From: Thecaphora thlaspeos
Taxonomy: Eukaryota; Basidiomycota; Ustilaginomycetes; Urocystidales; Glomosporiaceae
Assembly: GCA_900291925.1 (NCBI GenBank)
Contig: UWYS01000013.1
Location: forward strand, 186,001 to 250,000
Direction: 5' to 3'
DNA: 64,000 nucleotides
Shown here: positions 30,382 through 41,084 of the stretch, piece after piece
Numbering within the stretch: position 1 is the stretch's first letter
How the letters are laid out: each line of letters starts with the position of its first letter
Program-made: the position numbers and the translations under genes
The notes under the pieces: generated by a model
The model's input: only the letters and a program-made list of their open reading frames with translations
What the model was told of the DNA's origin: nothing
Databases searched by the model: none

Positions 30382-33300
30382 ATGTCGCAGCGGATCGAAA
30401 AGGGCGGCACACGCTTCAAGCCTTCCATCGTCCCCAGACGCGCAGCTGCCGCAGCCGCCACTGCTTCATCCTCGCAGGCTGGCACAGCTTCCACCGCGAC
30501 ATCCGCCGCGTCACAGAGGCGTCCTTCGTCCGCGGCAGCGCCCACAGCCTCTCCCTCGCCCAGCCTACGACCGACCGCGTCCGCGGTACAGGCCTCCCCC
30601 ACCATCAGGCCGACGCTGCCGCCATCTATCGCGGGCCCGCCCACAGCCGCACCTACCAGCAGCCGCGGTAGCAGCAGCAGCAGCAGCAATAGCAACAACA
30701 GCAGCACTGGCAAGAGCTTCGCCTTCACTCAGTCGCCCGCCAGGATCATCGTTCCCGGCAGAGGCCCAACTGTCGCTCCTGGCGCGCCATCATCGCTCGC
30801 AGCTTCTGGAACGCCCGGTTTCTCCCCGTTTCGACGACCCTCCGTCACCCCGCGCGCTCCGGGGTCCTGCACTTCGGTCACTCCGAGTCCCTCCGCTAGC
30901 CGCCTCCGCACTCCCTGGATCCCACCGCTTCCATCTGACGACCTAGGCGGCGCGCTTGTCTCCCAACAGTCGTCGTCCGCCTCCTCTTCGCGGCAGGCGC
31001 CCGCGATCGTCGAGAAGAAGAAGCCATCCTCCATCAGCGCAGGATCCGGCCGCAGTGTCGACGACGGCGCACGAGCCGAGCCCACGAGCGAGGATGCTCT
31101 ATCTCGAGCGCCACCGAGCATCGGCACGTCCGCTGGCGGCAAGAGGGCAACTTCAACGCGGCCCGGCGGAGAGATGCTTCCGCCGTCGGCCGCCGCCACG
31201 CGTGAGCGTCGCGAATCGGTAGTCGCCGCCGCCAACGCCAACGCTGCGTCATCTGCCTCCGCTTCTGCACCTGAAGATGACACCGCAGCGGCGACTCCTT
31301 TCTCTGCAGCGTCCAGCGCATCGGCATCCACTACTGCTTCATCGCAGCCTGCAGTCCAGGCGAAGACAACACCCCTGGCCCCTGCGCAAAGGGGCGCTAC
31401 TGACGCTATCGCCGAAATTCTTGCTCCTGACTCGACGAGCTCTTCCTCGAGCGCCAAGGGCAAAGCTCGAGCCAGAGACGACGCCTCTGCAACGGCTTCT
31501 ACCGCGTCTTCCACACGGCCTCGCCGGAAGACTGCTTCTCAGCGGCAGGGAAAGGCAATCGCAGTCGCTGCTGCTCCCGCCAATGGCGACGACGAAGAGG
31601 ACGACTCGGGCTCCGGCAACGACTTCTCTGAGGATGCTGGCGGCCAAGATGGTGATGAAGACGACGACAACGACAGCTCCGGGAACGACGCGGTGACGGA
31701 AGAGGTCAAGAAGGCCCGTGCCGCCAAGAGGGCGGCGAGCAGACAGAAACGGCGGCTCAAGCGCAAGGAGGAAGCGACCGGAAAACCGCGCAGGCCACAG
31801 AGCGCCTATCTCCTCTACATGGGCGCCATGCGGCAGCAACGGCGTGAAGAGCTTGCCGCTACGCCGCTGACGCGGGCCACCTCAATCATGGCCGAAGGCT
31901 GGAGGCGCCTCGGCGACGAGGAAAGAAAGGAGTGGGGGGACAAGGCGGCGGAGGCAAGGAAGGAGTACGAGGCGAAGCTGGCAGAGTGGACGCAAAAGTT
32001 CCCCGACGGAGTCGAGCTCGGCGAGAGCGATGACGATGACGACGACAGCGGATGGGAGACGACGAGCGAGCTTGATGAGCAAGGCCACCGCATTCGCCGC
32101 AGGAGGGCGAGGTCAGGCAGCGGCAGCCGCGGCAGAGGCGGAGGAGGCACGCGAAAGAAGCAGACCGTCTCCGATGACGAGCGCGAGTACTTTGACCAGA
32201 TCGAGACAGAGGGGCCAGGCCTCCCCACCAGCCGCCTCGACGCTTCAAGCACCTCGATGGGCGAGCTGTCGGTGCCCGATTTGAAGCGCGGCCGGGCCGG
32301 ACCGAGGACGTTTGAGATCGAACGCGTCCGACGACGCCAGGCCGAGGAGCGCAAGAAGGCGGTCAAGGAGGTGCAGGAGCAGATTGAGCACCGCAAGAGG
32401 CTCGGCATCGCCGGCAACTCGGCCGCCACGCCGTCGTTCGAGATGGGCGGGTCAAGCTCGTCGGGCGCCGCCAGCGGCAGCGGCCGAAAAGGCTCCGAGA
32501 TTGTCGAGGGCGAGGAGGTCGATGACGACGATAACGACGAGGACGAGGCGGGCGGCTCCCGTCGCTCCTCGAGGCGCGCCCCCTCGGTGGCCGGGACGGA
32601 ACATTTGTTCACCGAAAACCGCTTCGCCGTCCAGACGCGCATCGTCGACGGCAAGATTGTTGTCGACGAGACGAGTCTGTTTGCCAACTTTGACAACGAC
32701 GACGACCGCGAGAACATGGAGATCATCGACGAGCGCGAGGGCGACCGCTTCGTCAACAGCGGAACGCGCGGCAAGGGCTTTGGCCGTCACAAGAAGTGGA
32801 CCGAAGACGACAATGCCAAGTTCTATACGGTGAGTGCCGGCTCATGGCGGGGCGTCGATCCGATGCAAGGAGCGAGGCCGGGATTGCAGCGCTGACTTCT
32901 ATGGCCTTCCGAACTTGTCTTCCTCGATCGCACGCTACTGACTGCCGCTACCGACATGGCAGGCGATCCGACAGTGGGGGACGGACTTCGAGATGATCTC
33001 GCGGCTATTTCCCGGACGCGATCGCGGGATGATTAAGAAGAAGTGGAACGTCGAGGAGCGCGTCAACCCGAAGCTGATTGACGATGCGTTCAACAACCGG
33101 CTCGCCATCGACCTGGACGCTTACTCGCAAGCGGCCGACATAGACTTTTCCGGCCCTCCGCCCGAGATCTCTGCCGGCCTTGGCGACTGGGCCGCGGCGC
33201 TGGAGGCTGCCGAGGCCAGTGCCAAGGTCAAGAAGCGCGAGGGCACAGCGCCCGAGAGCGGTGAGCGCAACGGCGACGACGACGATGACGAGTGGGAGTA

Positions 33301-33748
33301 CGAAGAGGTGATCGAGATTGACGATGACGGTACGGAGACGGTGACGCGCAAACGCATCGGACGCAAGGGTGGCTCGAGCAGAAAGAAGCAGCGCCAGGGG
33401 AGCCGGAAGGTGTCATCTTCGCAGACGCCGGCGCTTCCGCCGACGCCCGCAGCGTCGTCGGCGGGCGGCGGTGTCGCTGCTGCTGCTGCTGCTGTTGCTG
33501 TGGCAGATGAGAGCGCGATGCGACCGCCATCGATTAGCTCGGGCACGCCGAGGGCGTCGCGCGACCGAGGCCACTCGGTGGCCAGCACCGTAGGCGGTTC
33601 GAGCGGTGGCAGGAGGATGAGCCGATCGGCGGACGCGGCGACGGCGGCGGCGATGGAGAGGGAGAAGAAGCACCGTGCCTCTGAGCTGCGCGGGAGCGAG
33701 GCGCCCACTGAGCGGATGGAGGTCGAGGAGATTGTGGGCGATGCCTGA
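30382..33748 (+). CDS. BDP1: TFIIIB subunit Bdp1 (B'') with an embedded HMG box
   Basis: Bdp1 completes TFIIIB at RNA polymerase III promoters with TBP and Brf1. Two exons, 30382-32829 and 32963-33748, give about 1077 residues, against 594 in budding yeast. The N-terminus (IEKGGTRFKP) matches the conserved start of fungal Bdp1. A Ser/Ala/Pro-rich segment fills about 20-400. Residues about 467-537 form a canonical HMG box (KPRRPQSAYLLY, then MAEGWRRLGDEERKEW). A long basic/coiled region follows. The Bdp1 signature then appears: TRIVDGKIVVDE, FVNSGTRGKGFGRHKKW, and the extended SANT domain near 803-865 (RQWGTDFEMISRLFPGRDR). The intron splits the SANT domain and joins FYT to AIRQWG in frame. 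The C-terminus is Ser/Ala-rich. Because N-terminus, HMG box and most of the Bdp1 core lie in one exon, the HMG box belongs to this protein. Confidence 0.93.
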
Positions 33749-35254
33749 ACGATGTCGACGCCTGTCGCGGTACCATACGAACGATAGCACGTACCGGCAC
33801 GACAATGAATGGAAGAGGACGAACAATGCGATACGAAGCAATTGCCGCAGCCGCAGGCGGTACTGTGGCGGCGAGAGAGAAAGGCACTCGACTGCTGACT
33901 GCGTATGAGGGGGAGTGGCGCGCCAATCAGAGCGTGCGGGCGTGCGGACGTGATCGGAAGAAGGTGAAGCGAAGCGCGCCGGAAAGCGCCACCGGGGCCT
34001 GAGCGGACGCAGCGGTGTGTCTCTAGCCTGCTGCAGCCAGTGTAGCCAAGGCGCGCGCGGACCACGGCCTTCCGGCCTTTTTAGACTCAAGAGTCGAGCG
34101 GGCCCATGCATGGAGCGGAGGGCCGCGGCGTGTTGGACAGCGGACGTGGCCCGCCGCCGCCGCCTTGCCTGGAGACGACACCCGCCCCCGCCCCCGCACC
34201 TGCACCTGCACCCGCACCGGCATCGTTGTGGTCCCTGCTTCTCCCTCACACACCCCCAGTACCCCACCGCACCCCACCGCTCTCTACCTCTCTCTGTCAC
34301 CCAAGTCATCCCATCAAGCGCCGTAAGTCAAGTGCAGCGAACAGGGTGCCCTGCCGACCTGCATCTCTCCCTCGTCCAAAAAGGAACGCAGCGCTCCGAA
34401 CAAGGACGCACCACGCTCTGGTCGAGCTTTAAAGAGCAACATCCGCTCAACGCAGCCTTCCCCCCTTCCTCGCCTCTTTTCCCTTTTCCCTTTCCGTCCC
34501 TTGCCTTCCTCCCCGCCACCTTCCAGTCTTTCCTCCGTCATTGTTTTGTAAGTAGTGCCTCTGCTAAGCTTTCCGTCGACGCCCCGCAAAGTTCCCAAGT
34601 TCCTAACCTAGCCCACGCACACACCCGTCGTCCCCACGCTCCTCCTTCGCTCGTCTCTCTGCGCTCCTCTCACCCCACCTCTGAACAAATTCGCTGCTCT
34701 TTCTTCAATCGATTGCCCCGGCGTCCCACCAGATGCAACGCCTACTACGTGCTCACTTGCCCGTCCGAGCAGCAGCAGAAGCACCAGCAGCGCCAAGAGC
34801 CCCCCGCCGCCTCACCCGGCTTCCTACTTCACAGCCCTCCCTCCTTCGCCGGTCTCTCGCTAGCATTAGCCTCGCCGCAAATCGCAACGCTGATCCTCGC
34901 GACAAGGTGCGCATCCCTACTCCTGCTCTCCGTCTCCCCGCTCTCTGCCTGCTGCGACCACAATACACACATATAACCGACCCCACCTCTCTTCACCCTT
35001 CACCCTTCCCCCTCGCTCCCCTTCTCTTCCGTTCCGAAGCCTATGCGATGTCGCTGACATGGCCCCCATTTGCTTTCGCGCTTGCCTTGCCCCCCTTCCT
35101 CATGCTGATCGCCGCCTTTCTCTCTCGGACGTGCCCCCTCACCCTTTTACTGCTCGCCCGACCCTCTAGCCTCGTCTCCTTGGCTCCTTGCTCCTCCTTC
35201 CGCAGCCACTCCGTCTGCACCCAGGGCGAGCACGCTCCCTTCTCTTCGGCCACC
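33749..35254. other. Intergenic and leader region upstream of the M1 aminopeptidase
   Basis: About 1.5 kb. The left part is the Bdp1 3' flank. A CACCTG/CACCCG-type repeat lies at about 34180-34220. From 34.2 kb to the start codon the plus strand is cytosine/thymine-rich. An open frame in phase with the aminopeptidase runs from ATG 34733, and its first 58 codons are Arg/Ala/Ser-rich like a mitochondrial presequence. A strong acceptor (cttccgcag, ending 35205) and a possible GTGCGC donor (34907) suggest a leader intron. That intron would be 299 nt and would not keep the upstream ATG in frame. Confidence 0.45.
34180..34220 (+). repeat. Imperfect hexamer repeat (CCCGCA/CACCTG units)
   Basis: Cytosine-rich hexamers are repeated in tandem in the presumed upstream region of the M1 aminopeptidase gene. 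Confidence 0.7.
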
Positions 35255-38200
35255 ATGACCACCGCCAACGACGCATCCAAGTGGTTCAGACTGCCCCAGC
35301 ATGTCGTCCCCACCCACTACGACATCACGCTCAAGTCGGACCTCGAGGCGCTGACCTTCTCTGGAACGGCTACCATCTCGCTCGACGTGCTCGAGGAGAC
35401 CGACGTCATCACCTTCAACGCCGGCGCCAAGCTCCACCTCAGCAAGGCCCTCATCATGTCAGAGGCCCTCAAGACCGACAACATGAGCTTCGTCACCCTT
35501 GACGCCGACGAGAAGCACGAGCGTGCCACCGCCACCGTCCCCAACAAGCTCCCCCAGGGTTCCAAGGCTACCCTCGTCGTCGCGTTTGCCAGCAACATTG
35601 ACAACAGCATGGCTGGTGAGTGGTGGCGAGCGAGCGCTTTTCTGCGCACTTCGCAAGTGATCGTTGGAGAGGAGGCGGGCTTCTAGAGTCGACACACTGA
35701 CCCGCTGGCAAACTTCCACCCCTGCGGCCTTTTTTTCCCCGCTTTCCCCGCTGCTGCTGTCTTTAACTTTCAGGCTACGTGAGTTCGGACCTCGAGTCAA
35801 TGAGCCCCCCTTAATGCATGCTTTTTTTTTTTTTCGAGTACTTGCTGACTTTCGCCCGCCACCCTACCTCCCGTCGCGACATCGCAGTACCGCTCGACGT
35901 GGGAGCACGAGGGCAAGAAGGGCTACTACGCGCTGACGCAGTTTGAGCCCACAGCAGCCCGCAAGGCGATCCCCACCTGGGACGAGCCCAACCTCAAGGC
36001 GACCTACACCTTCCGCATGATCCACCGCAAGGAGACGACGGCACTGGCCAACATGGACGTCGTCAGCTCCAAGGATGTCACCCAGGCCGAGCAGAACAAG
36101 ATCCTCCGCGCCGCCGAGCTCGAGCTCGACACTTCGAAGCTCGAGGCCGGCAAGACCGAGGTCAAGACCGAGACCAGCACCGCCTCCGACGAATGGACGC
36201 TGACCGAGTTTGCCACGACGCCCAAGGTCTCGACCTACCTCGTAGCCTGGGCCAACGGGCCTTTTGTCCACATCGAGAGCAGCTACACCAGCCCCCTGAC
36301 CGGCAAGGTGATCCCGATGAAGGTCTACACCACGCCCGAGTACATCCACCAGGCTCAGTATGCGCTCGACGTCAAGGTCAAGGTGCTCCCCGAGTACGAG
36401 CGCGTCTTTGACGTCGCCTACCCGCTGCCCAAGCTCGACACGCTCGTCGCCTCCGACTTTGACGCCGGCGCGATGGAGAACTGGGGTCTGATCACCGGTC
36501 GCACCTCGGTCTACCTGTACGACGCCGAAAAGTCCGGCTTCCAGGGCCAGAAGCGCACTGCGGGAGTCCAGTCGCACGAGGTCGCCCACCAGTGGTTCGG
36601 CAACATTGCGACGCTGGCGTGGTGGGACAACCTGTGGCTCAACGAGGCGTTCGCTACGCTGATGGGCGAGGTCGTCATCCTCGACCGCTGCTTCCCCGAG
36701 TGGGAGTCGGCCTCAGAGTTCATCAACATGCACCTCGATCGCGCGCTCGACCTCGATGGCAAGCGTTCCAGCCACCCTATCGAGGTCCCTCTGCAGGGCG
36801 AGAACGTCGAGGACGCGATCAACCAGGTCTTCGACGCCATCTCGTATTCGAAGGGCGCGAGCGTGCTCCGCATGCTGTCCAACATGATCGGCGAGGACGT
36901 CTTCCTCGAGGGTGTCTCGATTTACCTCAAAAAGCACCTCTACTCAAACGCCGTCACAAAGGACCTTTGGAACGGCATCAGCGAGTCGTCGGGCAAGGAC
37001 ATTGCCTCGATCATGGCCAACTGGATCCTGAAGCAGGGCTTCCCCGTCCTCACCGTGACCGAGGACGGCGACCAGCTCAAGGTCAAGCAGAACCGCTTCC
37101 TCTCGACCGGCGACCCGACGGCCGAGGAGGACGAGACGCTGTGGTACGTCCCGCTGATGCTCAAGACGGTGGGCGCCGACGGCAAGGTCTCGACCGACAA
37201 GGAGCTCTACCTCAAGAGCGAGCGCGAGGTCACCGTCCCGCTCAAGGACGCCCGCAACGCCAACTACAAGCTCAACGCCGAGACGGTCGGCGTCTACCGC
37301 GTCGCCTACTCGCCCGAGCGCCTGGCCAAGCTGGGCGCCGAGGCGGCCAAGAAGGATGGCGGCTTCTCGCTCGAGGACCGCGTCGGCCTGGTCGGCGACG
37401 CCTTCACGCTGGCCAAGGCCGGGTACGGCAAGACGTCGGGCGGCCTGTCGCTCGCCAAGGCGCTGCGCGAGGACGCGAGCTACCTCGTCAACGCGGCGTC
37501 TTCGGGCCACCTCGGGTCGCTGGCGAGCGTGTGGTGGGAGCAGGACCAGGAGGTGCGCGATGCCATCGACCGCTTCCGCGTCGACATCTTTGGCCCTACG
37601 GCCAAGCGGCTCGGTTTCGAGTTTGGCAAGGACGACTCGCTGGACCTCAAGCAGTTGCGTGCCGTGGCCATTAGTGTCGCCGCGTCTGCGGGCGACGAGT
37701 GGACGCTGTCCGAGGTCAAGAGGCGCTTCGGCGCGCTGATGGCCAACGGCGACGACAGCCAGATCCACCCAGACCTGCTGAGGACTGTGTTTGGGCAGGC
37801 GGTCAAGCACGGCGGCGAGAAGGAGTACGAGACGGTGCTGTCGGTGTACCGCAAGCCGGAGACGCCGACGCACAAGATTGCGGCGATGCTGGCGCTGGGC
37901 GCATCGCAGGACGTGGCGCTGCTGAAGCGGACGCTCGAGTTCCTGTTCAGCGGCGAGGTCAAGGAGCAGGACTTTATGTACTTCTTTGCGGCGCTCTCTG
38001 GCAACGCAAAGGGGCGTCGGCTGATGTGGGAGGCGCTCAAGGAGCGCTACGACGAGCTGTCGCGCCGCTTTGCGGGCAACTTTTCGCTGTCGAGGCTGAT
38101 CGAGTACTCGTTCAGCTCCTTTTCGAGCGCGCAGGATGCCAAGGAGGTGGAGGAGTTCTTCAAGGGCAAGGACGTGTCGAAGTTCTCGATGGGCCTGAGC

Positions 38201-38296
38201 CAGGGACTGGACGCGGTGAGGGCGAATGCACGCTGGATCGAGAGGGACGAAGAGGACGTCAAGGCGTGGCTGAGGGAGAAGCAGTACCTGGCGTGA
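35255..38296 (+). CDS. M1 zinc aminopeptidase (puromycin-sensitive/Aap1-Ape2 type)
   Basis: The enzyme removes N-terminal residues from peptides. Exons are 35255-35615, 35774-35778 and 35888-38296, giving about 924 residues, normal for the family. The 5-nt middle exon (GCTAC, between TTTCAG and GTGAGT) is needed to keep the frame: it completes a Gly codon and adds Tyr, giving MAGYYRS, the position of MAGFYR in yeast Aap1. Catalytic motifs are all present: the GAMEN exopeptidase motif, HEVAHQWFG with its zinc ligands, and the third ligand in LNEAFAT. The C-terminal ERAP1-like helical domain follows. ATG 35255 has a near-ideal context (GGCCACCATGA). A longer in-frame form is possible upstream. 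Identity is secure. Whether it is cytosolic, mitochondrial or secreted is open. Confidence 0.95.
35774..35778 (+). other. 5-nt microexon of the M1 aminopeptidase gene
   Basis: The exon is GCTAC, flanked by a pyrimidine tract ending TTTCAG and by a consensus donor GTGAGT. Exon 1 ends one base into a codon and exon 3 begins on a codon boundary, so five inserted bases restore the frame. The resulting residues match the family consensus. Confidence 0.88.
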
Positions 38297-38856
38297 GGCG
38301 CGGGCCGGTGGTACGCACGTGTTCCAGACTCGTCGGAGGAGGCTTAGACGTAGATGAGCTACAGTACAGTACTTGATCGTAAGAGAGAATAAAAGAGAAT
38401 GAAAACTTAATGCTTTGCTACGAAGTACCCTTGTACTGTACTGTGCATGTCACGCGACGCCACCAGAACGATCATGTGCAAGGCCAGGTGGCAGAGGGCG
38501 GAAGGGTCGTGCAAGGACTGACTAGTTGGGACAATCTACGACGTGCATGGCCGTTCTGACCTAACCTCTATTTCTTTGAGCAGGCTAGGCTAGGGGGCCG
38601 GTGGGGGATGGAAGTGCGTCTGCCGCGGGTGTGCCTACATGGCGCCTCTAGCTGGGCGGGCGGTTGCGTGGGTTGCTGCGATGCGGTGCGGTGCGATGGA
38701 GTCATTTGCCGCGCGCACCCCACACATCGTGCGGCCCTACCGTACCTGCCCACTCGGGCCGAACTTCTTATCCCCCCCCCTTCTGCCTTTCTCTTTCCTC
38801 TTTATCACCACCACCGCCGCCGCCACCTAGGACCCCACCGACCAGCACCACGAAAC
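38297..38856. other. Intergenic region after the M1 aminopeptidase gene
   Basis: This 560-bp spacer holds an inverted repeat (38361-38444), a poly(A)-signal-like AATAAA, and a pyrimidine-rich leader with a cytosine run (near 38772-38780) before the next plus-strand gene. Confidence 0.6.
38361..38444. terminator. 12-bp inverted repeat enclosing AATAAA, 3' end of the M1 aminopeptidase gene
   Basis: The arms ACAGTACAGTAC (38361-38372) and GTACTGTACTGT (38433-38444) are exact reverse complements 60 nt apart. AATAAA lies between them at 38388-38393, about 90 nt after the stop codon. A role in 3'-end formation is inferred from position. Confidence 0.55.
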
Positions 38857-40074
38857 ATGACGACCCATCCACCGTCGTACACCAACGACGCTTTGACCGT
38901 CTCTCTCCCTGCACCACCTTACGTTGCAGTGTCGTCCTCTTCGTCCTCGTACAAATCCACCCCTTTCCCCACCGCGTCGAGCCAATGCACTCTCTCGATG
39001 CGCAACGTCGATAAGCCCGAGAGCGACATCACCATCCACGACCTCGACGCTGGCGATAAGGTTGTCTTTACCGTTCACGTCGCCGGTCACGCTGCTGGTC
39101 ATGCCAACTTGCTCGAGGTCGAGGACAAGCTGAGCAGCGCCGTCAGGGACAAGGAGGCTGGTTACAGCTTGACGGCGTTCCTGAACGTCGCTGTGGACGG
39201 AAGTGTGAGTGAGAGAGCGTTGGATGGTGCAACGCAGAATGGACAAGGTCGCCGACATCCTCTCCCCTCCCCCCCCCTTGCCGGTCGCATGACGCTTCGA
39301 TCGACGCTGCGAATACAGGTCCCGTACCTGCTCAGGAAGCAAGACTCTTCGAGCGTATTCGAGGTCGTCTCTCTTTCGCCTGCCTTTTCGCTCTCGCCAC
39401 CATCCAGTGTATCTTCGGTCATCTCGTCTCCTCACCTGGGCGAGGTGCGCAAGTTGACGACAAAGACGACACTCTTCAAGACGACGAAGCACACCTTCGC
39501 CGGTGTCGGTGGACGTGAATGTGCATGGAAGGGTAACGTCAACCGTACGCTTTTCCTGTACGAATACCCTTCCAGCTCGACGTCAAACACGGGCTCTACC
39601 GTCAACTCTGGATCCTCGACGCCGTCGTCTTCATCATCCAGCAAGACGCTCCTTTCCGAATTCAATCGAAACACAAACGGTGCTTCTATCTTCTTTAACA
39701 CCTCTAACATCTCTACGGCGCTCGACGTCGTCGCATCGCTATTACCTCTACTCTTCTCTCACCGAAGCTACATCTCGACGCACTATACTACCGATGCCGA
39801 TCTGGATCGTCTTCAGAACCAAGTCCGACCAAGCAACTGGGACGCCTTCTTCCTCAGCGGAGGTAAAGGAACAGAGAAGCAGGAAAAGTTCAAAAACCAA
39901 ATGACAAAGGAGAGGGAGAGAAAGGAACGTAGCGAGAGCAGGAATAGGAACGAGGTTCAGGGCGTCATCCCCGCCTTGCCGGATAGGAGGAGTTTGAGGA
40001 GTAGGTACGTAGAGGATGATAGCAAGGCTGATTCGAGTGCAGACGAGGATGACGACGAGGATAAGAGGGGTTGA
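38857..40074 (+). CDS. Protein of unknown function, Ser-rich with acidic C-terminus
   Basis: Two exons, 38857-39204 and 39319-40074, give about 367 residues. I do not recognise a family. The N-terminal part looks folded (DITIHDLDAGDKVVFTVHVAG). The middle has alternating hydrophobic segments (TLFKTTKHTFAGVGGRECAW, VNRTLFLYEYP) that read like beta strands. A Ser/Thr tract and then a highly charged Lys/Arg/Glu helix and acidic tail end the protein. No signal peptide or membrane span is evident. The 114-nt intron starts GTGAGT and ends ATACAG. It is a multiple of three and has no stop codon, so an unspliced message would encode a 38-residue insertion. Codon use in exon 2 is less GC-ending than in neighbouring genes. 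A beta-rich domain is only an impression. Confidence 0.7.
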   Translation: MTTHPPSYTNDALTVSLPAPPYVAVSSSSSSYKSTPFPTASSQCTLSMRNVDKPESDITIHDLDAGDKVVFTVHVAGHAAGHANLLEVEDKLSSAVRDKEAGYSLTAFLNVAVDGSVSERALDGATQNGQGRRHPLPSPPLAGRMTLRSTLRIQVPYLLRKQDSSSVFEVVSLSPAFSLSPPSSVSSVISSPHLGEVRKLTTKTTLFKTTKHTFAGVGGRECAWKGNVNRTLFLYEYPSSSTSNTGSTVNSGSSTPSSSSSSKTLLSEFNRNTNGASIFFNTSNISTALDVVASLLPLLFSHRSYISTHYTTDADLDRLQNQVRPSNWDAFFLSGGKGTEKQEKFKNQMTKERERKERSESRNRNEVQGVIPALPDRRSLRSRYVEDDSKADSSADEDDDEDKRG

Positions 40075-40391
40075 CAGTAGTGCCCAAAACCCCGTCGCCG
40101 CAACGTTGAGACCATCTCCAGCAAGTGAAGACGTTACCTGCGAGAAAAAGTCTCGAGGAGAGAGGGAACACCGTCGTAATGATGATACCGGGGAATGACA
40201 TTCCGTTCAAATCGGTCGAGATTCAAAGTGTAGTTAAAAGTGCGTGTGAAAGTGCACGAAGAGTGGTACTAAAGGTGGGCAAAGGACGAACGACACGGTA
40301 AGGTAGGTGTACAAGGAACATGACGGAGCACGATACGGACCCGTGGCGGCGCCACCGCCGTTGGGGCTTGCAAAGTTGGGCGAAACTACGA

Positions 40392-40670
40392 CTAAATGAC
40401 GACGTTTGACTCGCCCCGGCGAAAGAGTAGGACGACGAAGTGGCGAGTGATTCGACGTTGAATGTTCCTGCTGAATTTGTCGTACCGCCTGCGTTTGTGA
40501 GTGCGGGATTGAAGGCTGTGGTGCCGAACTGTGATGGGTGAACCGGGCAGGACGGCAAAGTGACGAGAGATGATGGTGGGTTGGGCGCTGGACGTTTCGG
40601 AGGAGGTGACAAGAAGAGCGAGGAGCAGGGGGAATAGGAGCACGGTTCGAAGCGCAACGGGAGATGGCAT
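40392..40670 (-). CDS. Doubtful small secreted protein
   Basis: A 92-residue frame begins with what looks like a signal peptide (basic start, then LLFPLLLALL) and Ser/Thr after it. The second half is Arg-rich and unconvincing. A different minus-strand frame over the same bases (about 40400-40525) reads as a Ser/Thr/Asn/Gly-rich stretch typical of GPI-anchored fungal wall proteins. A possible 82-nt intron joining the signal peptide to that frame has a weak GTCACC donor and an ATCACAG acceptor. This may be a real two-exon gene, a decayed one, or chance. Confidence 0.22.
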   Translation of the reverse strand: MPSPVALRTVLLFPLLLALLVTSSETSSAQPTIISRHFAVLPGSPITVRHHSLQSRTHKRRRYDKFSRNIQRRITRHFVVLLFRRGESNVVI

Positions 40671-41063
40671 CGTTGCGGGGATGGGAATGGATGAGCGGTT
40701 GGGAGGAGAGGTGGGTGTGGAGTCGAGATCCGCGAAGAGTGAGAAAGGTGATCCTGAGAAGGCAGCGAAACGAATGTCAGTGGTATAGACGAGTGCGGGG
40801 TAGGATGGAGTGGCAGAAGGACGAGGAGTGCGGGGAAGACGGTAGGGATGACGAGGGGTGGACGAGGTCCGGCGGGGTAGAGCGAGGCGGGCAGAGGCCG
40901 AGCCGAATCGTCAGGCGGCGATGGCGCGGACGGCGGCGCGGGCGAGAGGCGGAGCGCCTGCAAGAAGGTCTACAGTACTCAGCCTGTCCAAATTCAATGT
41001 AACTGCATTGCGGGGCTTAACTTCGGAATAACTAGTGCACTTCAAGTGGTCGTCAAGTAGTTA

Positions 41064-41084
41064 GTTACTGTACTGTACAGTAAC
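41064..41084. repeat. 21-bp near-perfect palindrome
   Basis: Arms GTTACTGTAC and GTACAGTAAC flank a single T. The same ACTGTAC core recurs immediately downstream (41086-41092) and in other intergenic regions of this window. Confidence 0.9.
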
